Positions 50,369 to 59,474 of a DNA stretch of 64,000 nt are shown here, piece by piece; position 1 is the first letter of the stretch; each line of letters begins with the position of its first letter. The translations under genes and the position numbers were made by a program. The stretch is from Akkermansiaceae bacterium (GTDB taxonomy: Bacteria > Verrucomicrobiota > Verrucomicrobiia > Verrucomicrobiales > Akkermansiaceae): positions 1-64,000 of the forward strand of contig JAHCBC010000008.1 in NCBI GenBank assembly GCA_019634595.1. The letters run 5' to 3'. The notes below the pieces were generated by a model that saw only the letters and a program-made list of their open reading frames with translations, searched no databases and had not been told where the DNA came from.

Positions 50369-52102
50369 TTACACCACCACCGCCAGCAACTGCCGGGCGC
50401 GGCTGACCGCCATGAACCAGGAGAAGTGGTCATAGTCACTCTCCAGGTCCGCATGGGCGGGCAAACCGATGACGATGACCGCCTTCGAATCGAGGCCCTT
50501 GGCCTTGTGGATGGAGGTATGGCGGATGGTGTTGGGGGCCTCCTCCTCTTCCGTGCATTCCCGGAGGTTGTGCGTCCCCAGCACCCGGCGGTCGCCCAGC
50601 GGGCTGCGGGTGATGTCGGATTGCGCATGGAGGATCAGGACGTCCGATGGTCTACAGAAGCCGGACTTCTCCCAGCGGGTGAGGATCGACTCGACCAGGT
50701 CGCAGGCGTCACTTTCGTCGGACAGGGTGTGGACTTCCACGTCCGGGCCTTCCGGCAAATGGTCTCCATTCCCCAGCGCCCCGATCATTCCCATGGTCGC
50801 GTTGCTGGGGTGGTCCTTGAGGAACTGCCAGATCGGACGGGTGTAGCGCACGGCCGGTTGCAGCCGCACGTGGGCGGGCTGTGACCATGCCGCTGCCAGT
50901 GAAGAGGGATCGAAGCGTTCCGCGGCGCGGAACGGCGGACGCTGGGCGGTGTCGTAGAAGATGCCGGCGCGGGCGTTTTTCCCCTCCTTGAGGAGGGACT
51001 GGTAGATATGCCACCAGCCGCCGCTTTCTCCGGGCAGGCTGTCGATCTCCGGATGCCATGCGGTGTCATGGTCCTGCCCTTCGTCCACCACCAGGGCGTC
51101 GAAGAGTAGCCATGCCTTCCTCATCTCCGGTTGCCGTGAGATCTCCAGCACCTGGCGGGGCAGGTCCGTTTCATAGAATTTCCGGAATGTCTCCATGCGG
51201 CTGCGCGGATGCGGCGTGGCGGCCGGTGTCCCGGCGAGCGAGCAGAGTTCCAGGAAAAGCTCCTCCCATCCGTAAATGACCACTTCCCCCCGTTCGAGCT
51301 GGCGGAGGGCCACCACCTTGCGCAACCGCGAGGTGAGCGCCTTGTTGTAGGTCAGGAAAAGCACCCGCCTGCCTCCGTCATGGTCCGCCTGGCGGAAGGC
51401 GAACTCCAGCGCGTGCCATGTTTTGCCCGTGCCGGTGCCGCCCTGGATGAGGAGCTGGCGGTTGTCCGAGAGCTGCTCCAGCAGGGCGAAGTGGGAGGTG
51501 AACTGCCGCTCGAAAAGCTGCTCCGTATGGTCGATGAAGGCACGCTTTTCCTCCGGCAGGGATCCACGGCCGAATGCCTCCAGGATGGCGCGGCGTTGCA
51601 GTGGGTTGACGGGATTCCGCACGCGGTTGCCGAAGATCCTCAGCCAGGTGTCCAGCCAGTTTCCCAGGTCGTTGCCCGTCACCAGCCAGTGCCTGGGCAC
51701 ACCCTGGACATGGTCCACATCGGCGGCGGCATCGATGCCGGGGATGCAGAGGGCCTTTGCGACGAAAGGAGGACTCCCTTTCGCGCTGATGCCCTGGATC
51801 ACACCTTTCCATTCCGCGTTCAACTGGGCGATGGGATCTCCTCCCCCGGTTCCTTCCCAATGGCCGGTATCCGGAAAGTGGCGCGGCAGGGTGCTTTTCA
51901 CCTCCAGCACCAACAGCCCGCCCGCAGGTCCCAGAATCAGGAAATCCCCCTCCCGCTGCGTTCCGCCGGAGTCCTGGTAGTAGTAGCCCCAGATGACCGT
52001 CCAGGAGTGGGGGGAACCGGCGAGTCCCTTCAGCTTTTCCGCCACCCGCATCTCGGACGGGTGGGTGGTGTGGGGAGGGCGGTGGAGGATCCAGTCGATC
52101 AT
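50369..52102 (-). CDS. NERD-domain superfamily 1 helicase
   Basis: A 577-residue protein combining a nuclease-related domain with a UvrD/Rep-type helicase. The NERD part is at about 10-190, with GDFLILGPAGGLLVLEVKS as the nuclease-like core. The helicase has Walker A GGTGTGKTW (about 222), Walker B VVDEGQDHD (about 337) and motif VI-type DHFSWFMAVSRARQLLAVV at the C-terminus. The whole accessory region of full-length UvrD is shortened. Such proteins act on DNA; many sit in defence islands, but no other defence gene is visible here. The end converges on the terminator of the previous gene. Confidence 0.85.
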   Translation of the reverse strand: MIDWILHRPPHTTHPSEMRVAEKLKGLAGSPHSWTVIWGYYYQDSGGTQREGDFLILGPAGGLLVLEVKSTLPRHFPDTGHWEGTGGGDPIAQLNAEWKGVIQGISAKGSPPFVAKALCIPGIDAAADVDHVQGVPRHWLVTGNDLGNWLDTWLRIFGNRVRNPVNPLQRRAILEAFGRGSLPEEKRAFIDHTEQLFERQFTSHFALLEQLSDNRQLLIQGGTGTGKTWHALEFAFRQADHDGGRRVLFLTYNKALTSRLRKVVALRQLERGEVVIYGWEELFLELCSLAGTPAATPHPRSRMETFRKFYETDLPRQVLEISRQPEMRKAWLLFDALVVDEGQDHDTAWHPEIDSLPGESGGWWHIYQSLLKEGKNARAGIFYDTAQRPPFRAAERFDPSSLAAAWSQPAHVRLQPAVRYTRPIWQFLKDHPSNATMGMIGALGNGDHLPEGPDVEVHTLSDESDACDLVESILTRWEKSGFCRPSDVLILHAQSDITRSPLGDRRVLGTHNLRECTEEEEAPNTIRHTSIHKAKGLDSKAVIVIGLPAHADLESDYDHFSWFMAVSRARQLLAVVV

Positions 52103-52155
52103 GGGTGTTCTCCCGCACGGGTATCATGTCCGGTGGGTGGGCCACAAGGATCCGC

Positions 52156-54825
52156 TCAAGGTTCTCTCACTGCCTTGAGCCGGATGAACTCCTTGTCGTT
52201 GCCGATGGGGATCAGCGAACGCGCTTTCATTTTCCGGATCAGGCCCGTGTCGCTCAACTCCGTTTCCTCCACGAATCCCGCGCCGTCGCGCCACGTGCTC
52301 AGATCAACCGACGTCTGAACCATGCCGGTCAGGCCGTTGCCCGTGACATGGTCGTAGGTGAGGGTGAGATAGGTCTGGCCCGAAATGAGTTCTGTCCCCC
52401 GGATGGCCGCTCCACCTTGGTCCGGGGACTTGGGGGCGTGGCCGGTCAGGAACTCCAGCAGGTTGACGATCCCGTCATGGTCGGGATCGGCGTTGTCGCC
52501 GGAGATGAGGGGATCAATCAGCTCGGAGGAGGTGAACCGGTTTTTCCGCCAATGATCGAAAGGCAGATCCTCGATCAGCAGCGACGCCTTGTTCGGCGTG
52601 GTGGTCGTGTATCCCGGACCTGTGGCGATGCCGATGGTGAAAGTCTCTTCTCCCTCCGGCAGTGCGTCGGCGGTGGGGATGAGATCGAGGGCAACGGAAT
52701 CCGACCCCGCCGGGATCACCACCGTGGCCGGGATGCTGCCATAGTCCGCGCCATTCGCCGCGCTGCCGCCCAACGTGAGGTTGACCGTCAGTGCGGATGC
52801 GGTGGAGCCGCCGCGGGTGAGCGTGATCCGGGATGGCCGGGCCGCGGTTCCTCCCTTCGGTTCCGCCGCACGCTGGTTGTCCGCGCGCAACATGACCGCA
52901 CCGGACGTGAGCTGGTTGATGGACCCCAGCGCCCGCAGGATGACCGGTGTGACGAAAAGCTGGTAGCCGTTGCTGTTGGGGTGGAGTCCATCGGATGCGT
53001 AGGTTTCGAACGAGGACGAACCTTGATCCAGCACCGCCTGCCATGCCGGCATGTGGTCGATCACCATCAGGCCGCGTTCCTTCCCGGCATCCCGGTAGTA
53101 TTGCTGGCACAGCGCGAGGTTCGGCCGGACCGTTGCTCCGTCAGGACCTGTGGTCGTGTTGATGACCGGATTCATCACCTGCAGGATCACTTCCGCATAG
53201 GGGCGCTCTTTCCTGATGCGGTCGAGCATCCCGGCGAGGTTGTCGCGCGCGTCTGCCAGCGTGATGAGGCTGTGGTAGCTCGGCCGGGTCACCGCGTCGT
53301 TGACCGCGAACTCGATCATCACCGTGCCGGGAAGTTCCTCATCGAGCTGGTTGATTACCCTGCTGGTCAGGTTGTTCTTTCCCCAGAGGGAATTCTGGCT
53401 GCTGCCACCACTGTTGATGAGGGTGAGCAGCCCTGGGTAGGCCGCGTCCAGTCCGGTCTTCACCTGGCCGGGCCATGCACCGTTTTCGGTCAAACTGGTG
53501 CCATAGACGATGAGCTTCTGGGGAATCCCTGCGGAAAGGTTCTCGATGAGCTGGCTGCGGGTTCCGGGTGGACCGTCACGGATGGTGACGGTGCCGGTGG
53601 TTTCCGCCCCCAGGATATGGGTGGTCCCCGGCAACAGGGTGAGGGTCACCGTTTCATCCGGCTCCACCTCCCGGTCCGCCGCCGGTTTCACCTCGATGAC
53701 CACCGTGTTGATGTCCGAGGGCAGGGTCACGTACGGCGGGATGTGGAAATCCCTGCCGTTCCTGGCGGTGCCTGTGATCTCCAGCGGGATGGTGACCTGG
53801 TGGGTGGAAGCATCCAGCCGGTTGATCCGGAACCGGCCGGTGAGCGGTGCCGCGGCCGTGGGCTCGGTGGCCACGGGATCAAGCACGGTGAGGGAAACCG
53901 TGACGGGATCCGGCTCCGGTGGCAGGGGGCCGGTGGGTGTCACCTCCGCCAGGGTGGTCGCGCAGCGCATCTCGTCGAACGACACATCCTGTCCGGGTGA
54001 GCCGGCATTGCCGATGCCGAACTGGATGCCTCCGCCGTTGGCCAGGTTGTAGGTAGTCGCCCCGCTGTAGGTCTGGGTGGCCCGGCCGATGAGCTGGCCC
54101 GCCTCCGTGCCGAAGGTGGTGACCGCGTCCCATTCGGCTTCGCCGAAGCCCCCGTCGGCATGGTTTTCGAACTGGGCCTCGTTCAGCACATAGGTGGTCG
54201 CCGTGCGGGTCCCGGTGCCGCCGACGTTGGTGAACTTTCCGATGACGAGGTAGGTGGGACCCACACTGAGGGACCCGGACCCGATGGTCGTCGGTGTCAC
54301 GGTCGATCTGCCGTATTGGGTCGCAGTCAGGGAGCTGGCATGCCCGGAATCGGCAAGCGTGACGAAGAAGGAGTCCGCGGCACCGCTCGTGCTGGAGGCA
54401 TTCATCCGCAAGGTGATGACCGAGTTCACCGTCTTGTCCATTTCCAGTCTCACCAGGTGGCTGGTGTAGAAGGTGGACCCGACGGGCAGCGTGGAGCCGA
54501 TGTACCGGTAGCCCATGAAGGAGGCTGCGCCCGCCGTGTTCTTGTAACGGCCACGCCCACCCCGCACCTGGAGGCTTCCGAATGTCAGGCCGGTGGACTG
54601 GTAGATGTTTGACGTTCCTCCCTGACCGGCCGCGTTGGCTCCCGTGATGGCCGAGCCGACCCCCAGGCTGCCCGCGCTCCGGAGGGCCGGAATCACCCCG
54701 ACCAGCGTCTGGCCTTCCGTCACCTGCCGGTAGTCGAATCCGTCATACGCAAAGAGCTTGGCGTGGGTATGCTGGAGGCCGCCGAGGGTACAGGCAGCCG
54801 CCATGATGAGGCATCGCGGGTTCAT
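52156..54825 (-). CDS. Secreted multidomain SGNH hydrolase with Calx-beta repeats
   Basis: A signal peptide (MNPRCLIMAAACTLGG) is followed by a jelly-roll/LamG-like domain (about 25-300; FDGFDYRQVTEG-type strands), a first Calx-beta repeat (about 320-440; EPDETVTLTL), an SGNH domain (about 445-640), a second Calx-beta repeat (about 655-760; EGEETFTIGIATG) and a calcium-binding turn (DADPDHDGIVNLLEFLTG-like). In the SGNH part, block I is LIVYGTSLTENGAW, block III FAVNDAV and block V SDGLHPNSNG. The Gly-Thr-Ser version of block I is unusual but keeps the Ser. It is likely a cell-surface esterase for a polymer. Confidence 0.8.
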   Translation of the reverse strand: MNPRCLIMAAACTLGGLQHTHAKLFAYDGFDYRQVTEGQTLVGVIPALRSAGSLGVGSAITGANAAGQGGTSNIYQSTGLTFGSLQVRGGRGRYKNTAGAASFMGYRYIGSTLPVGSTFYTSHLVRLEMDKTVNSVITLRMNASSTSGAADSFFVTLADSGHASSLTATQYGRSTVTPTTIGSGSLSVGPTYLVIGKFTNVGGTGTRTATTYVLNEAQFENHADGGFGEAEWDAVTTFGTEAGQLIGRATQTYSGATTYNLANGGGIQFGIGNAGSPGQDVSFDEMRCATTLAEVTPTGPLPPEPDPVTVSLTVLDPVATEPTAAAPLTGRFRINRLDASTHQVTIPLEITGTARNGRDFHIPPYVTLPSDINTVVIEVKPAADREVEPDETVTLTLLPGTTHILGAETTGTVTIRDGPPGTRSQLIENLSAGIPQKLIVYGTSLTENGAWPGQVKTGLDAAYPGLLTLINSGGSSQNSLWGKNNLTSRVINQLDEELPGTVMIEFAVNDAVTRPSYHSLITLADARDNLAGMLDRIRKERPYAEVILQVMNPVINTTTGPDGATVRPNLALCQQYYRDAGKERGLMVIDHMPAWQAVLDQGSSSFETYASDGLHPNSNGYQLFVTPVILRALGSINQLTSGAVMLRADNQRAAEPKGGTAARPSRITLTRGGSTASALTVNLTLGGSAANGADYGSIPATVVIPAGSDSVALDLIPTADALPEGEETFTIGIATGPGYTTTTPNKASLLIEDLPFDHWRKNRFTSSELIDPLISGDNADPDHDGIVNLLEFLTGHAPKSPDQGGAAIRGTELISGQTYLTLTYDHVTGNGLTGMVQTSVDLSTWRDGAGFVEETELSDTGLIRKMKARSLIPIGNDKEFIRLKAVREP

Positions 54826-55012
54826 GGGATGGGTTTTTCCAGGCGGGAGGGGAAATGCCACCGCCGTAGATGGAGTCCGCGTTTAGCCGTTCCGCCGCCG
54901 CCTTGCAAGTTCCCGGAACCATCCATCCTCAGACAGGGAAGCGAATTGGCGGGAATCCACAGGCGTTTCTTGCCATGGGAAACGGGCGGGGTATGGTCGC
55001 GCTCACGCCTTC

Positions 55013-56197
55013 ATGACTCCGTTTTTGAGGAAACTGCTGGGGATGAACTGGGTGCTCGTGCTGGTGATGTACGGGCTCCTCATCTTCGGCGTGTTCATGA
55101 TCGAAAGCGCGGCCCGCCACCTCTCGGTCAGCCACGACATCCTGACGAAATACGGATCTCCGGGAGCCTACTACGCCACCATGCAGAAATGGTGGATCCT
55201 CGCCGGCAGTGTCGTCTACTTCGGCGCGGCCCTCATCGACTACAAATGGATCCGCTGGCTGGGGATTCCGTTCTACGTTGTCAGCATCACCCTGATGCTC
55301 ATGGCCATGCAGCAGGATGACAACGTCCACCGGCTGGTCATCGGCGGATTCAGCTTCCAGCCCGCCCAGTTGGGGATTTCCTCCGGGATCGTGCTCATCG
55401 CCTGGCTGGTCCAGGACCTGCCGAAGGTCCATCGGTGGTTCGCGGCTCCGTTCGTCCGCATCGGCCTCATCGGGGTGCTGGCGGCCATTCCTTTCTTCAT
55501 CGTGATGAAAATGGGCGACATGGGGTCGGCCCTGGTCTGGATTCCGGTCTCGATCGTCGCACTCCTCATCGGGGGTGCGCCTTTCCGGTACATGTCGTTC
55601 ATGGCGCTGATCGGCGTTGGTTTGCTGCCGTTGCTCTACTTTGTCGCGCTGCCCTTGGTTTCCGAACGGGGGCCGGAACGGATCGACGTCTGGCTGCGGA
55701 TGTTGAACGAAGAGGAGGTGGACCTGCTCGGCCCGGCTTACGCCCCGCACAATGTTTCCATGGCCGTTGGCAAGGCGGGCTGGAAAGGCGTCGGCTGGAA
55801 CTCCACGGCTCCGACCTCCCTCCATGAGAAAGGCTTCATTCCGCGGGACACCGCGCACAACGACTACATCTTCGCGGTGATCGCGGAGGAACTCGGGTTC
55901 CGTGGCAGTCTCCTGCTCATCACCGCGTTCGCGTTGCTGCTCATCCAAGGGCTTTTCATCGCCTTCTACAGCCGGGATGTGGCCGGGCGGCTGCTGGCCT
56001 CGCTGGTGGTCGCGCTCTTTTTCGCCCACGTGTTCGAGAGCATCGGTATGTGCGTCCTCCTTATGCCCATCACGGGTATTCCTCTCCCGCTGGTCAGCTA
56101 TTCCGGGACATTCGCGGTCATCTGCATGTTCCTGCTCGGTTTGGTCCAGAGTGTCTGGATCCACCGTCATGAACGCGGTTCCTCCGCCGCCGGATGA
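55013..56197 (+). CDS. rodA: RodA/FtsW-type peptidoglycan polymerase
   Basis: A polytopic (about ten helices) SEDS-family glycosyltransferase of the cell-elongation machinery. The first helix region (WVLVLVMYGLLIFGVFMIESA), FQPAQLGISSGIVLIAW and the SEDS motif region (GWKGVGWNSTAPTSLHEKGFIPRDTAHNDYIFAVIAEELG) are present, with the C-terminal PLPLVSYSGTFAV. The catalytic Asp of the family lies in the HNDYIF segment. At 394 residues it is typical of RodA rather than FtsW. It acts with class B penicillin-binding proteins, none of which is in this window. Confidence 0.9.
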   Translation: MTPFLRKLLGMNWVLVLVMYGLLIFGVFMIESAARHLSVSHDILTKYGSPGAYYATMQKWWILAGSVVYFGAALIDYKWIRWLGIPFYVVSITLMLMAMQQDDNVHRLVIGGFSFQPAQLGISSGIVLIAWLVQDLPKVHRWFAAPFVRIGLIGVLAAIPFFIVMKMGDMGSALVWIPVSIVALLIGGAPFRYMSFMALIGVGLLPLLYFVALPLVSERGPERIDVWLRMLNEEEVDLLGPAYAPHNVSMAVGKAGWKGVGWNSTAPTSLHEKGFIPRDTAHNDYIFAVIAEELGFRGSLLLITAFALLLIQGLFIAFYSRDVAGRLLASLVVALFFAHVFESIGMCVLLMPITGIPLPLVSYSGTFAVICMFLLGLVQSVWIHRHERGSSAAG

Positions 56198-56249
56198 GAA
56201 AAGTTACACGGTTGTTTGACTTCCGGATGGAGTCGCCGGAGTTTGGCTC

Positions 56250-56966
56250 ATGAATGCTGAACTGTTCGCCGCGGCTCCGACGAAGGGGGAGCAAGCCAAG
56301 CACCGGCTGTTGCTTGCGGCTCTGGAGAAGATTGGAGAGAAGGGGTATGATGGAGCCTCCGTGCGGGAAATCGCGGAAGCCGCAGGACAGAATGTGGCTG
56401 CCATCGCCTATTATTTCGGCAATAAGGAGAGCCTCTACGGCGAGGTCATCGAGGGGATCATCGCTTATCTGAACCGCACGTTCGGAGGATTGACGCAGGA
56501 AGCGAAGCGGCTGTTCGAAGGCGGTGGAATGACCGCGGCACAAGGGGCGGAGCTTCTGAAAAGGATGCTGAGGGCCTTTCTGACCGAGCATCTGGAAAGG
56601 AATGAAATCGGGAAGCTGCGGAACGTGATGATCCGGGAGCAGGCGTCCCCCACCGCCGCGTTCGGGCGGTTGTATTCCGGAGGCATGGAGCCGTTGCATG
56701 AGTTCTTCTCACGCACCCTGTCCGCCGCCTCCGGAGAAGATCCGGAGTCCCATCAGGCGATCATCCGTGCGCATGCCCTGTTCGGCCAGGTGCTGGGATT
56801 CACCGTTGCCCGCAGCACCATCCTGCGCCGTCTGGGGGTTCCCAAGTTGGAGAAGGAACATTCGGATCTGATCGCGCGGGTGATCGACGAGCACGTCGAT
56901 TTCATCTGCGGCGGGCTGTGCGGGAAAGGCGGTGCATCCTGTGGCGGGGCGGGTCCGTCTCAATAG
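56250..56966 (+). CDS. TetR-family regulator, CecR (YbiH)-like
   Basis: A TetR-type repressor. The HTH is KIGEKGYDGASVREIAEAAGQNVAAIAYYFGNKESLY (by type: three helices with the recognition helix at AAIAYYFGNK). The C-terminal ligand domain matches the DUF1956/CecR group: RAFLTEHLERNEIGKLRNVM, REQASPTAAF, HALFGQVLGFTVARSTILRRLG. CecR-like regulators control transporter operons; no such operon is adjacent here. Its 3' end overlaps the end of the convergent DUF4336-like gene by 7 bp. Confidence 0.85.
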   Translation: MNAELFAAAPTKGEQAKHRLLLAALEKIGEKGYDGASVREIAEAAGQNVAAIAYYFGNKESLYGEVIEGIIAYLNRTFGGLTQEAKRLFEGGGMTAAQGAELLKRMLRAFLTEHLERNEIGKLRNVMIREQASPTAAFGRLYSGGMEPLHEFFSRTLSAASGEDPESHQAIIRAHALFGQVLGFTVARSTILRRLGVPKLEKEHSDLIARVIDEHVDFICGGLCGKGGASCGGAGPSQ

Positions 56967-57634
56967 ACCCCGGCATCGCGCAGGCCGCGGACCAGCAGTG
57001 CCTTGCCATCCGTTTCGATGACATTGCCGTGGCCGACGATGATGCGGTCGAAGTCCTTTGCCAGCAGTTCATCGATGGAGGCGCGGAAGGCGGCCTTGTC
57101 CTTGATGAACAGGCGGAAGATCCGGCTCATGCCGGGGTAGCGCCTGAACCCGGCGATGTGGCGGTGGAAGAAGCGGTCCCAACCCTTTTCCTCCGCGGGG
57201 AAATTGAAGATGAGGTCCGCCAGGATGAGCGTGCGTGACGGAATGTGGATCATCGCGTGCTCCTCCAGTTTCGGCGCGCCGCGGATGGGCACGACCTCGA
57301 TCTCTCCCTCCCATTCCAGCGGACCCGGATAAAGCGGCTCAACCGGAAAGCCGACGATCCCACTGAAACCGGGAGGTCCCAGAAAGGGCACGTCCGGGAA
57401 GAGACGGCGGCCCTCGCCCGCGTAGGTGTCGTGGAGGAGCATGGACTCCACCAGCCAGCCCGGTTCCCCCAGCGACCGGATGCCTTCCAAGTCCGGAGCG
57501 GGGAACGGAGCCATCGAGTGGATGACCAGCTTTCCGCTGGAGAGGCGGATGACGGTGACGTTCCTCCCGTGGTGGGTGCCCAGGACAGACAGCGGATAGC
57601 CCTTGATCCAGACATCGTTGGCGAGGCGTTTCAT
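56960..57634 (-). CDS. DUF4336-like metallo-beta-lactamase-fold protein
   Basis: A 224-residue cytoplasmic protein. The opening NDVWIKGYPLSVLGTHHGRNVTVIRLSSGKLVIHS is the DUF4336 pattern; later VPIRGAPKLEEHAMIHIPSRTLILADLIFNF and IIVGHGNVIETDGK fit the metal-site strands of an MBL-like fold. The canonical HxHxDH motif is absent, as in this family, so metal binding or catalysis is uncertain. Function unknown. Confidence 0.72.
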   Translation of the reverse strand: MKRLANDVWIKGYPLSVLGTHHGRNVTVIRLSSGKLVIHSMAPFPAPDLEGIRSLGEPGWLVESMLLHDTYAGEGRRLFPDVPFLGPPGFSGIVGFPVEPLYPGPLEWEGEIEVVPIRGAPKLEEHAMIHIPSRTLILADLIFNFPAEEKGWDRFFHRHIAGFRRYPGMSRIFRLFIKDKAAFRASIDELLAKDFDRIIVGHGNVIETDGKALLVRGLRDAGVY

Positions 57635-57739
57635 CAGCCTGACATATCATGGAAAGGGGCGGACGGCGATGATTGGTTGTTTTCATTTTCCGGGGACCGG
57701 CGATGTTGGGCTGGCTTGAAACTCCCGCATGCACTGGCG

Positions 57740-58174
57740 ATGACCCTGGTGGACGGACTGGCTCCGTCGGTCACCCGTTGGGCGGAGGACCAGCAGCGGA
57801 GGATTCTGAGGGATGGTACCGCGCTGGACGCACGGAGTTCTGAGTTCGCCAGATTCCTGGGAATCCCGCATCCGGAGCGGATCCGCGTATTGCGGATGGA
57901 GCACATACCCTTGCCGGTGCCCTCCTTTCTGGTGGATCTGGCGGCAAGGTGCGGCATGCCGGTTTTCGCTCCGGGCGGGATGGCGCTGGGGAGGGGGATC
58001 TATCTGCTGCCGGGACAAGAGGCCTCCCTGAGGCATGAGCTGGTCCATGTCGCCCAATACGAACGGCTGGGTGGCATCCAGGCGTTCATGCGGGCCTATC
58101 TGCTGCAATGTCTCACGGTGGGATACGCGGAGGCGGATCTGGAGGAGGAAGCCAGGGAGCGGTCAACGGGATGA
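57740..58174 (+). CDS. Small HExxH protein, unknown
   Basis: A 144-residue protein with SLRHELVHVAQYERLGG (about 97-113), a zincin-type HExxH motif. The first part is helical and basic (TRWAEDQQRRILRDG), the middle hydrophobic (IPLPVPSFLVDLAARCG). No signal peptide. Similar compact zinc-protein-like proteins exist in many phyla, but I cannot name the family. A TTG 24 bases upstream (LKLPHALA) is an alternative start. It runs into the next gene's leader without a gap of note. Confidence 0.6.
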   Translation: MTLVDGLAPSVTRWAEDQQRRILRDGTALDARSSEFARFLGIPHPERIRVLRMEHIPLPVPSFLVDLAARCGMPVFAPGGMALGRGIYLLPGQEASLRHELVHVAQYERLGGIQAFMRAYLLQCLTVGYAEADLEEEARERSTG

Positions 58175-58239
58175 GATTTTACTTTGCATGGCAAAGCAAA
58201 AGCGATAGGAAATGGAGGAACGACCAACCGGACCATCCC

Positions 58240-58614
58240 ATGAAAGCGCTTTCCCTCGTGCCATGCCTGCTGCTGTTGTCGCAACTGCCATCCGCGGCGG
58301 ATGATCCGACGGCGGACCAAGTCAGGCTGGTGAAGCTGGAATTGGAACTGGGTCTGCGAAGGGCGGGAGGATTGAGTGAAAAACACCCCACCATCCGGCG
58401 GATCGAGTCCGGCATCCGGATGATCGAGAAGCGTGCCCCACAGGTGAGGAACGAGGGATACCGGAAGCTCCTGAAGCGGAACCAATCCGAGCTGGAGGGC
58501 GAGCGGATCCGCCTGATCGACGGTGGCTACGGGGACAGACATCCGCAGCGGCTGGAGATCGACAGGCAGCTCGCGGAAGCGAACCGGCGGCTGGCGGATC
58601 TCAAGGTGAGATAA
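58240..58614 (+). CDS. Small secreted coiled protein, unknown
   Basis: A signal peptide (MKALSLVPCLLLLSQLPSAA) is followed by about 100 residues that are highly charged and helical, with clear coiled-coil potential (VRLVKLELELGLRRAGGLSEKHPTI; RQLAEANRRLADLK). The start is set by the signal peptide; upstream in-frame residues are Gly/Ser-rich and non-coding in character. Function unknown. Confidence 0.65.
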   Translation: MKALSLVPCLLLLSQLPSAADDPTADQVRLVKLELELGLRRAGGLSEKHPTIRRIESGIRMIEKRAPQVRNEGYRKLLKRNQSELEGERIRLIDGGYGDRHPQRLEIDRQLAEANRRLADLKVR

Positions 58615-58632
58615 GGTGGCTTTTCTGCCCGT

Positions 58633-59073
58633 TCATGCCGGCCATACCAGTTTCCGGCTGGTGGCGGTGGATTCCTCCACCCGGAATCCGTGGCGGAGAT
58701 AGAAAGCGAGGGCGCGTTCATTGGTGAGAAACACGCTCAGGCGGAGGCTGGTTCCGAGTTTCCGCGCTTCGTCCTTGAGAATCCCCATTACCTCACCGCC
58801 GATCCCGCATCCCTGGGACCCCGGTAGCAATGCCAGGTTCAGGACGTAGATATGGTCCGGATGCCGTTCCGTCTGCAGGTAGCCTGCGAGGCCGGTTGCG
58901 TCATGGATCGCGAGCGTTTCGACACGCTCCCATTCCTCATCGAAGTTGGCGCGTTGCCACGCATCATCCCAGCCCCAGACCTGAGTGATCTGTTCCTTGA
59001 ACAGAAGCTCGTGGATTGAGAACAGCGCGGTCTTGTCGGTGGCCGCGGGCTTTTCCAGGCGGAACCGGGCCAT
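58633..59073 (-). CDS. GNAT-family acetyltransferase
   Basis: A 146-residue enzyme using acetyl-CoA. The pyrophosphate-binding loop lies in GSQGCGIGGEVMGIL (Gln/Arg-x2-Gly-x-Gly/Ala type) and ERALAFYLRHGFRV is the C-terminal GNAT signature. DHIYVLNLALLP is strand 4. The substrate is unknown. It follows rbfA by 12 bp on the same strand, so it is the last gene of the translation cluster transcript. Confidence 0.88.
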   Translation of the reverse strand: MARFRLEKPAATDKTALFSIHELLFKEQITQVWGWDDAWQRANFDEEWERVETLAIHDATGLAGYLQTERHPDHIYVLNLALLPGSQGCGIGGEVMGILKDEARKLGTSLRLSVFLTNERALAFYLRHGFRVEESTATSRKLVWPA

Positions 59074-59086
59074 GGCAGGGTAAGGT

Positions 59087-59446
59087 TCAGGGAGGATCCT
59101 CTTCCGGGGCCTTCGGCAGCTTGTCCACCTCCTCGAGGAGGTTGACGATCTCAACACCGCGGATGGCGGATGCATCATGGCGGAAGGACAGCACGGGCGT
59201 GGTCTTGAGCACCACCCGTTTCATGACCTTCTTCTGGATGTCGCCGTGCTGCTTGTTGAGCTTCTCCATCACGGGCTGTGAGGAACCGCCCAGAACGCTG
59301 ATCCAGACCTTCGCTTCCTTCAGATCCTGCGTGACCTCCACCTCGGCGACGGTCACGAGCTTGCCGTTCCACTCGTAATCCTTCTGCAGGATGGAGCCGA
59401 TCTCACGGCGGAGCAGTTCGTTGACTCGGTCAAGGCGGCGGGACAT
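59087..59446 (-). CDS. rbfA: Ribosome-binding factor A
   Basis: A 30S assembly and cold-adaptation factor of 119 residues with the KH-type fold. MSRRLDRVNELLRREIGSILQ opens it, VTVAEVEVTQDLKEAKVWISVLG gives the central strands, and the C-terminal SFRHDASAIRGVEIVNLLEEV is diagnostic. It follows infB in the usual order nusA-infB-rbfA, with a 109-bp gap that carries a palindromic heptad element. Confidence 0.93.
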   Translation of the reverse strand: MSRRLDRVNELLRREIGSILQKDYEWNGKLVTVAEVEVTQDLKEAKVWISVLGGSSQPVMEKLNKQHGDIQKKVMKRVVLKTTPVLSFRHDASAIRGVEIVNLLEEVDKLPKAPEEDPP

Positions 59447-59474
59447 GGAAGAAGTCTGAAGTTGGGAGTTGATC

